Below, piece after piece: positions 6,459 to 10,546 of a stretch of DNA of 10,546 nt. The number at the start of each line of letters is the position of its first letter. The first letter of the stretch is position 1. Location of the stretch: contig CAZBCK010000036.1 of NCBI GenBank assembly GCA_964490635.1, positions 1 to 10,546 of the forward strand, read 5' to 3'. Origin of the DNA: JAYEHC01 sp964490635 (GTDB lineage: Bacteria > Patescibacteriota > Minisyncoccia > JAHIHE01 > JAGLIN01). The position numbers and the translations under genes were made by a program. The notes under the pieces are model-generated. The model was not told the DNA's origin. It saw only the letters and a list, made by a program, of their open reading frames with translations, and ran no database searches.

Positions 6459-6903
6459 ACTTATTGCTTTCCACAACCACGCCAATCTTTACTTCCAGTC
6501 CATGTTCCAAATTTACCACCGCTTCATAGTCCCCCATTTCTTTGATCGGCTCTTTAATAACAATTTTGTTTTTGTCAACTTTAAATCCTTTATCTTCCAG
6601 TGCTTCGGAAATTTCTTCCGGCTTAATAGCAGCATAAAGTTTTCCTGAATCATCTGCCTTAGATTTAATCATCACGGAAACCCCTTCAAGTTTTCCCGCC
6701 ACCATTTCCACCTTTTCAAGATTTTCTTTCGCTTGCTCTTCTTTTTTAACCTTCAACTCTTCAACTTGTTTGATCGCATTTTTTGTCGCAACTTTTACAT
6801 ACCCCCCCGGAATTAGAAAATTCCTCGCATAACCGTCAGCAACATCTTTAATATCGCCAACGCCTCCTAAATTCTGTACATCTTTTATAAGTATTACTTT
6901 CAT
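6457..6903 (-). CDS. rplI: 50S ribosomal protein bL9
   Basis: Ribosomal protein L9, which binds 23S rRNA near the L1 stalk base through its N-terminal domain and extends a second domain on a long helix. The 148 residues match the usual bacterial length. The N-terminal signature is clear: MKVILIKDVQNLGGVGDIKD then VADGYARNFLIPGG (21-34). A charged helix spans about 43-75 (VEELKVKKEEQAKENLEKVE), and the C-terminal domain follows with GKLYAAI and VVNLEHGLEVKIGV. It lies 31 bases downstream of the acylphosphatase gene and ends in its own terminator. The usual partners rpsF, ssb and rpsR are not beside it. The sense strand has a G7 run at PGGY (complement of 6802-6808). No strong Shine-Dalgarno is seen. 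L9 is reported missing from some CPR lineages, so its presence may help placement. Confidence 0.97.
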   Translation of the reverse strand: MKVILIKDVQNLGGVGDIKDVADGYARNFLIPGGYVKVATKNAIKQVEELKVKKEEQAKENLEKVEMVAGKLEGVSVMIKSKADDSGKLYAAIKPEEISEALEDKGFKVDKNKIVIKEPIKEMGDYEAVVNLEHGLEVKIGVVVESNK

Positions 6904-6934
6904 AACATTTACTTAAATAATTAATTACTTCATT

Positions 6935-7210
6935 CTACAACAAAATCTTAAATTTATCAAATTTATTTTTATAATCCCTCCATTCAATTTCCACTTCATC
7001 AATTCTTGCTCCTTTTGAACCATTATAGCACCATTTTATAAATTCTTTCAAGTCCTTTTCTTCCCCTTCCGCCAAAACTTCTACTTTACCATCTGGAGTA
7101 TTTTTTACCCAGCCAGTCAAACTAAACTCTTCAGCTTTATTTTTAGCATTCATTCTATAAAAAACGCCCTGAACTTTTCCGGAAATTGTGATGTGAACTT
7201 TTTTAAACAT
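6935..7210 (-). CDS. acyP: Acylphosphatase
   Basis: Small enzyme that hydrolyses the carboxyl-phosphate bond of acylphosphates; cytoplasmic, alpha/beta ferredoxin-like fold. The 91-residue product has both catalytic residues in family motifs: R19 in GKVQGVFYR (11-19) and N37 in GWVKNTPDGKVEV (33-45). GSKGARIDEVE near residue 66 matches the family GPPGARV segment. The start is placed at the ATG complementary to 7208-7210. A longer in-frame start at 7261 would add 17 residues (with RLDSRLRRND) that are simply translated repeat sequence from the adjacent MITE-like element, and the total would exceed the usual 90-100. A TATAAT on the minus strand (7267-7262) inside that repeat could serve as the -10 box. 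The rplI gene follows 31 bases after the stop, so the two probably share a transcript. Confidence 0.93.
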   Translation of the reverse strand: MFKKVHITISGKVQGVFYRMNAKNKAEEFSLTGWVKNTPDGKVEVLAEGEEKDLKEFIKWCYNGSKGARIDEVEIEWRDYKNKFDKFKILL

Positions 7211-7218
7211 AAAAATAT

Positions 7219-7387
7219 TGTCATTCCTGCGGAGGCGGGAATCCAGACGAAATATCTTCAAATTATAAATACCAATACTATGGTTGAAATATCATAAGAT
7301 GTTGCTTCTATTTTATTTGCAACACTTTGTTGCAAAAATAATGATCAATAAAATTTCACTTGGATTCCCGCCTCTACGGGGATGACA
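7219..7387. repeat. MITE-like inverted-repeat element, copy A
   Basis: A 169-bp non-coding unit between the S41 protease and acylphosphatase genes. It begins TGTCAT (7219-7224) and ends ATGACA (7382-7387). Each end carries a dRS3-like palindrome of the form ATTCCY-N8-RGGAAT: 7223-7242 at the left, and 7364-7383 at the right, which deviates by one base (GGGGAT). The interior is AT-rich with no ORF. Aligned to copy B from 7221 and 10366, the first 100 positions match without gaps at 72 of 100 by my count, differing mostly by transitions, and the right palindromes fall in register with a 2-base offset. No transposase is present, so any movement would have relied on a transposase elsewhere. I see no clear target-site duplication. 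Confidence 0.7.
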
Positions 7388-7404
7388 AGACAAAACAACA
7401 TTAA

Positions 7405-8595
7405 TCATCTCAATATCTCCAACGCCTTCTCCAACTGCGGATCTCTCTCGTTTATATAATCATCCTCGGTAAATTCAATTTTAAAATCAGGTTCAATCCC
7501 ACTTTTATTTATATCAACCCCATTTGGCGTCAGCCATCTGGAAACGCTGATTTTAATCGCGGAACCGTCTTTCAAATCTCTCATTACTTGAACCAATCCT
7601 TTACCAAATGTTTTTTCACCAACCAATTTTGCCTTGCCGTTATCTTTGAGCGTTCCAGCCAAAATCTCAGACGCGCTAGCGCTCCATTCGTTAATCAGAA
7701 CCACAACTGGAATTTCACCAAATTTTTGTCCTCCTTTTGATTTGTGAATTTCTTTATTATTTTTATAACTTTCAATTACTATTGCATCCCCTTTATTGAT
7801 GAATCTACTCGCTATCTCTTCTGTATCATCAAGGTACCCGCCAGAATTATTTCTTAGATCAATAATTATACCCTTAGGATCTTTGATGAGTATCTCGTTT
7901 ATGTAGCTATCAAATTCAACAGATGTATCTTCACTGAACTGACTTATATTTATATAAGCAATGTTTCCCATCATTTCCCACTCTACTGTTTTCACTACTA
8001 CGATATCCCTTATAATCTCAATTTTTTTCAACTCGTCAGTTCCCTCACGACTTATTGTCAATGTAACTTTAGTTCCTTTTTCTCCTCTGATAAGATAAAC
8101 TGCTTTGTCTACATTCGCCCCGATAATTTCTTCATCGTCGATTTTCAATATTATATCTCCTGCTAATAATCCGGCTTTTTGAGAAGGACTATCTTTCAAG
8201 GGAGTGATAACTGTCAAGAACCCATCCCTAAATCCAATCTCCGCGCCAATTCCTCCAAATTTTCCGCTCATATCCTGATTGAACATTTTGTTTTCTTCCG
8301 GTGTCAAAAACACGGTATAAGGATCGTCCAGCGAGTTCACCATTCCGGAGATTGCGCCATAAACCATTTTTTTGTAATCCAACTGTTCAATTGTGTATTG
8401 ATCTTCCACCGTTTTCCAAGCATCCCAAAAAAGACTAAAATCAATTTCTTCCTGATTGATTATTTCTTCATTTTCTTTATTGATGATACTATTATAACCT
8501 GGATATTTGCTCCCCATCAAATCACTGTCTCCCAAAAGAAAACCAAGATAAAAGATGAGTAGCAAAAAGATTATTTTAGAAATACGTTTTATCAT
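7405..8595 (-). CDS. S41 carboxyl-terminal processing protease
   Basis: Serine peptidase of the Prc/CtpA/CtpB family, which cleaves proteins near the C-terminus outside the membrane or in the envelope. A membrane anchor or uncleaved signal spans residues 7-22. The N-terminal helical part contains SLDDPYTVFL (88-97), then FGGIGAEIG (113-121) leads into a PDZ domain (about 117-190; AGLLAGDIILKIDD). The catalytic core has IIDLRNNSGGYLD (244-256), nucleophile S307 in the middle of SASASE, and general base K332 in TFGKG. The 25-residue S-to-K distance equals that of E. coli Prc (S430/K455). At 396 residues it is typical of bacterial CtpA/B, and it lacks the long extensions of Prc. It starts 24 bases after the gatB stop; a promoter-like sequence overlaps the gatB end. 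It ends in TGA, 17 bases before MITE-like copy A. Substrate unknown. Confidence 0.95.
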   Translation of the reverse strand: MIKRISKIIFLLLIFYLGFLLGDSDLMGSKYPGYNSIINKENEEIINQEEIDFSLFWDAWKTVEDQYTIEQLDYKKMVYGAISGMVNSLDDPYTVFLTPEENKMFNQDMSGKFGGIGAEIGFRDGFLTVITPLKDSPSQKAGLLAGDIILKIDDEEIIGANVDKAVYLIRGEKGTKVTLTISREGTDELKKIEIIRDIVVVKTVEWEMMGNIAYINISQFSEDTSVEFDSYINEILIKDPKGIIIDLRNNSGGYLDDTEEIASRFINKGDAIVIESYKNNKEIHKSKGGQKFGEIPVVVLINEWSASASEILAGTLKDNGKAKLVGEKTFGKGLVQVMRDLKDGSAIKISVSRWLTPNGVDINKSGIEPDFKIEFTEDDYINERDPQLEKALEILR

Positions 8596-8618
8596 AGATT
8601 AATTTACAACTTGTTATT

Positions 8619-8649
8619 ATTATAGCATATTTTTTAACTTCCTTTTCAA
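8619..8649 (-). promoter_or_regulatory. Possible promoter for the S41 protease, overlapping the gatB stop
   Basis: On the minus strand TTGAAA (8649-8644) lies 19 bases before TATAAT (8624-8619), which is preceded by TGC (8627-8625), giving an extended -10 box. The -10 box overlaps the gatB stop codon, and the protease ATG follows about 24 bases later. A perfect -10 with its TGN extension is good evidence; the long spacer weakens it. Confidence 0.45.
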
Positions 8650-10113
8650 CACTTCCCCTGCCATTTGCGGATTTGCCTTTCCTTTGCTTTCTTTCATCAC
8701 CTGTCCGATCAAAAACTTCAACGCCGCTTCTTTACCTGACTTATAATCCTCAACTGATTTAGAATTATTATTATTTTCTATCACCATCTCAACAACTTTT
8801 TCCATCTCCCCTTCATCGCTCACCTGTTCCAGACTCTTCTCGTCAAGAATATTTGACGGATCACCGCCGGTTAAAAACATTTCTTCAAGCATCATCTGCG
8901 CGCCACTGCTTGAAATTCTGCCTTCTTCAATCAGAATAATAAACTCAGCAAAGTTTTCCGCTGTTATTTTACAGTCAGGGATTAAAGTATTGTTCATATA
9001 GAGCAACCGTTGCAACTCAGTGAGAATATAATTCGCTGTCAATTTGGTTAGTTTATCTATTTTGTTACCGTCAACTCCTTTCGCTTTGACCCAGTCCCTT
9101 AATTCTGAAATTACTTCTTCAAAATAATTTGCCAGTTTTTTATCTTCTGAAAATATTTTCGCGTTATCTTCCATTAATTTATATTGGTTTATGAAACGGT
9201 ATTTTTTAAAAAGAGGCAATTCCGGAATACTGTTTTTTATTTTTTCAAGGTCAAACATTCCACCCTTTTTAGTCAGATCAAGAGGAGGCAGATCCGGTTC
9301 CGGAAAATATCTGTAATCATGCGCTTCTTCTTTTTTTCTCTGAGCATAAGTTTCTTGTTTGCCCGCATTCCACCCTCTTGTTTCCTGAATTATCTCTCCG
9401 CCCTCGTCCAAAACTTCCGCCTGCCTTTTTATTTCATATTCGATAGAACGCTCCACCGCTTTGAATGAATTTAGATTTTTTATTTCTACTTTTGTTCCAA
9501 ATTCCTTTCGTCCAATCGGCTTCAAACTAATATTAACCTCACACCTCATATGCCCTTTTTCCATATCAGCGTCTGAAATACCAAGATATTTGATGATTAA
9601 CTGAAACTGCTTGCAAAATTCCTTTGCTTCTTTTGATGATCTTATTTCCGGCTCGGTCACAAGTTCCATTAACGGAGTTCCCGCTCTGTTCAAATCCACC
9701 AGCGAATAATCAGCTCCTTTCGGATAAAGCAATTTTCCCGTGTCTTCTTCCATATGAATTCTTGTTATATTGATTTTCCTTCTGTTTATTTCCAAATAGC
9801 CTTTTCCACAAAGTGGCTGATCATACTGTGAAATCTGATAACCTTTTGGCAGATCGGGATAGAAATAGTTCTTACGGTCAAACTTGGAAAATTCCGCAAT
9901 TTCGCAATTTAGGGCAAATCCCGCCTTGATGACATACTCAATGGCTTTTTTATTTGCCACCGGTAATGTTCCGGGATGTCCCATGCAAACAGGACAAACA
10001 TTTTTATTTGGTTTTGTTCCATCGGGATTATTAACGCACGAACAAAACATCTTTGAATTAGTTTTCAATTCCACATGCACTTCCATCCCAATTGTCGGTT
10101 CGTATTTGATCAT
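8620..10113 (-). CDS. gatB: Aspartyl/glutamyl-tRNA(Asn/Gln) amidotransferase subunit B
   Basis: GatB is the tRNA-binding kinase subunit of GatCAB, which converts Glu-tRNA-Gln (and Asp-tRNA-Asn) to the amide form using ammonia from GatA. The N-terminus MIKYEPTIGMEVHVELKTNS and segment NYFYPDLPKGYQISQY (82-97) are characteristic, as is HMEEDTGKLL (120-129) of the kinase domain. C24, C26, C40 and C43 (FCSC and CPVC) form the zinc site found in many GatB proteins. A helical region follows, and the C-terminal YqeY-like tail domain ends with QVMKESKGKANPQMAGEVLKRKL. At 497 residues it is full length (about 475-500 is usual). gatA and gatC are not in the window. It is the first gene of the leftward block. 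No clear Shine-Dalgarno is seen. The upstream gap carries repeats and a possible extended -10 (10305-10297). Confidence 0.97.
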   Translation of the reverse strand: MIKYEPTIGMEVHVELKTNSKMFCSCVNNPDGTKPNKNVCPVCMGHPGTLPVANKKAIEYVIKAGFALNCEIAEFSKFDRKNYFYPDLPKGYQISQYDQPLCGKGYLEINRRKINITRIHMEEDTGKLLYPKGADYSLVDLNRAGTPLMELVTEPEIRSSKEAKEFCKQFQLIIKYLGISDADMEKGHMRCEVNISLKPIGRKEFGTKVEIKNLNSFKAVERSIEYEIKRQAEVLDEGGEIIQETRGWNAGKQETYAQRKKEEAHDYRYFPEPDLPPLDLTKKGGMFDLEKIKNSIPELPLFKKYRFINQYKLMEDNAKIFSEDKKLANYFEEVISELRDWVKAKGVDGNKIDKLTKLTANYILTELQRLLYMNNTLIPDCKITAENFAEFIILIEEGRISSSGAQMMLEEMFLTGGDPSNILDEKSLEQVSDEGEMEKVVEMVIENNNNSKSVEDYKSGKEAALKFLIGQVMKESKGKANPQMAGEVLKRKLKNML

Positions 10114-10144
10114 ATAAATATTTTAGTATTTAAGCATTTACAGA

Positions 10145-10270
10145 ACGCGTTTTAATCTTATCACACCTTGGAACATAGAACGAGCGATAGCGAAGTTCTA
10201 TTTGAAAGCAGGAATTAAATGTTTTTTCAAGTTAAACTTTGCTATCGCTCACTTGATACTCCAAACGCGT
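10145..10270. repeat. 126-bp inverted unit with two same-core hairpins
   Basis: The unit is bounded by ACGCGTTT (10145-10152) and its inverse AAACGCGT (10263-10270). Inside, GAGCGATAGCGAAGTT (10182-10197) is repeated in inverse orientation at 10235-10250 with one mismatch. Each copy also sits in its own local hairpin: ATAGAAC/GTTCTAT (10175-10181 with 10195-10201) around one, and TCAAGT/ACTTGA (10227-10232 with 10251-10256) around the other. So the core is kept while the closing stems differ but still pair. No ORF. Family unknown. Confidence 0.55.
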
Positions 10271-10363
10271 AAATTCTAATTTTAACAACTGCCTTTAGTA
10301 TATCACATTTAAATAAATAAAAAAAGAGAAGCATATGCCTAACCCACTTGCACTTCCCGCAAA

Positions 10364-10533
10364 TATCATTCCTGCGAAGACAGAAATCCAGATAGAGTCT
10401 CTTCAAACCGTAAATATCATTGTAACAGTTAAAATATCAAAAAACATTACTGCTAGTTTATTTTCAAAACTTTTATTCTAAGAAAAAATGTCTGAAGATA
10501 TTGCGTCCGGATTCCCGCTTCCGCAGGAATACC
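10364..10533. repeat. MITE-like inverted-repeat element, copy B
   Basis: Second copy of the element at 7219-7387, about 170 bp. The right-end palindrome ATTCCCGCTTCCGCAGGAAT (10511-10530) is intact, while the left one (10368-10387) has decayed (CAGAAAT in place of GGGAAT). The complement of its right end (about 10530-10490) closely follows the left end of copy A for about 40 bases, through CCAGACGAAATATCTTCA-like sequence, so the terminal inverted repeats are about 40 bp long. It lies in the gap upstream of gatB, near the window end. The outer boundaries are approximate. Confidence 0.65.
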
Positions 10534-10546
10534 TATTAAAAGAAAC

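Larger units (their letters stand above)
10114..10546. other. Gene-free region upstream of gatB
   Basis: No coding sequence or RNA gene is visible in these 433 bases. They contain the paired-hairpin unit (10145-10270), a possible minus-strand extended -10 TGA-TATACT (10305-10297) with no convincing -35 box that might feed gatB through a leader of about 180 bases, and MITE-like copy B (10364-10533). The rest is AT-rich filler. Confidence 0.6.

Noticed and set aside
6802..6808. C7/G7 run inside rplI as a phase-variation switch
   Set aside because: It encodes the conserved Pro-Gly-Gly of L9, and a switched-off ribosomal protein is implausible; the run follows from codon choice.
7211..7261. Longer 108-residue acylphosphatase starting at 7261
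   Set aside because: The extra 17 residues are translated repeat sequence; the family normally begins just before the GKVQGV motif, as it does from 7210.
16..10113. Use of genetic code 25 (TGA as glycine), as in some CPR lineages
   Set aside because: None of the clear housekeeping genes contains an internal TGA, and the S41 protease ends with TGA at its expected family length.
10114..10546. tRNA, CRISPR array or attachment site in the gene-free right end
   Set aside because: No cloverleaf with a T-arm GTTCRA motif, no regular direct repeats with spacers and no integrase are visible; the structure is explained by two inverted-repeat units.

Overview
The window reads as AT-rich bacterial chromosome, most likely from a reduced-genome lineage of the Candidate Phyla Radiation (Patescibacteria, perhaps Parcubacteria). 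This is an inference from several signs: a threonyl-tRNA synthetase with no TGS domain, an archaeal-type 6-phospho-3-hexuloisomerase, a membrane-anchored two-domain protein of the kind common in that group, mostly weak ribosome binding sites, and dRS3-like ATTCCY-N8-RGGAAT palindromes at the ends of small repeats. TGA serves as an ordinary stop: the secreted-protein gene and the S41 protease gene both end with it, the protease at its natural family end, so I read the window with the standard bacterial code.

Layout. Plus strand, 16-3442: thrS; a strongly signalled gene for a small secreted tryptophan-rich protein of unknown function (1960-2409); a small two-helix membrane protein (2506-2763); and an hxlB-type SIS isomerase (2858-3442). 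Minus strand, reading leftwards from 10113: gatB, an S41 C-terminal processing protease, a MITE-like repeat, acylphosphatase, rplI with its terminator, a membrane-anchored two-domain protein, and pyrG. The two blocks converge on a short repeat-bearing gap at 3443-3669. The right end (10114-10546) has no gene and holds two repeat units.

Most genes are housekeeping: tRNA charging (thrS, gatB), the ribosome (rplI), CTP synthesis (pyrG), envelope proteolysis and sugar-phosphate conversion. They look like a collection of short transcription units rather than one pathway.

The most unusual part is 1804-2463. The secreted-protein gene has a consensus -35 box and an extended -10 box separated by 19 bases that contain a run of eight C, which could let slippage tune the promoter. 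Its leader carries a good Shine-Dalgarno sequence followed by ATG-TGA (a start-stop ORF), then a perfect 7-bp hairpin, then a second strong Shine-Dalgarno before the real start. A good intrinsic terminator closes the unit. Other points are two diverged copies of a roughly 169-bp inverted-repeat element (7219-7387 and 10364-10533), and a 126-bp inverted unit at 10145-10270 with two hairpins that share a core but have different stems.
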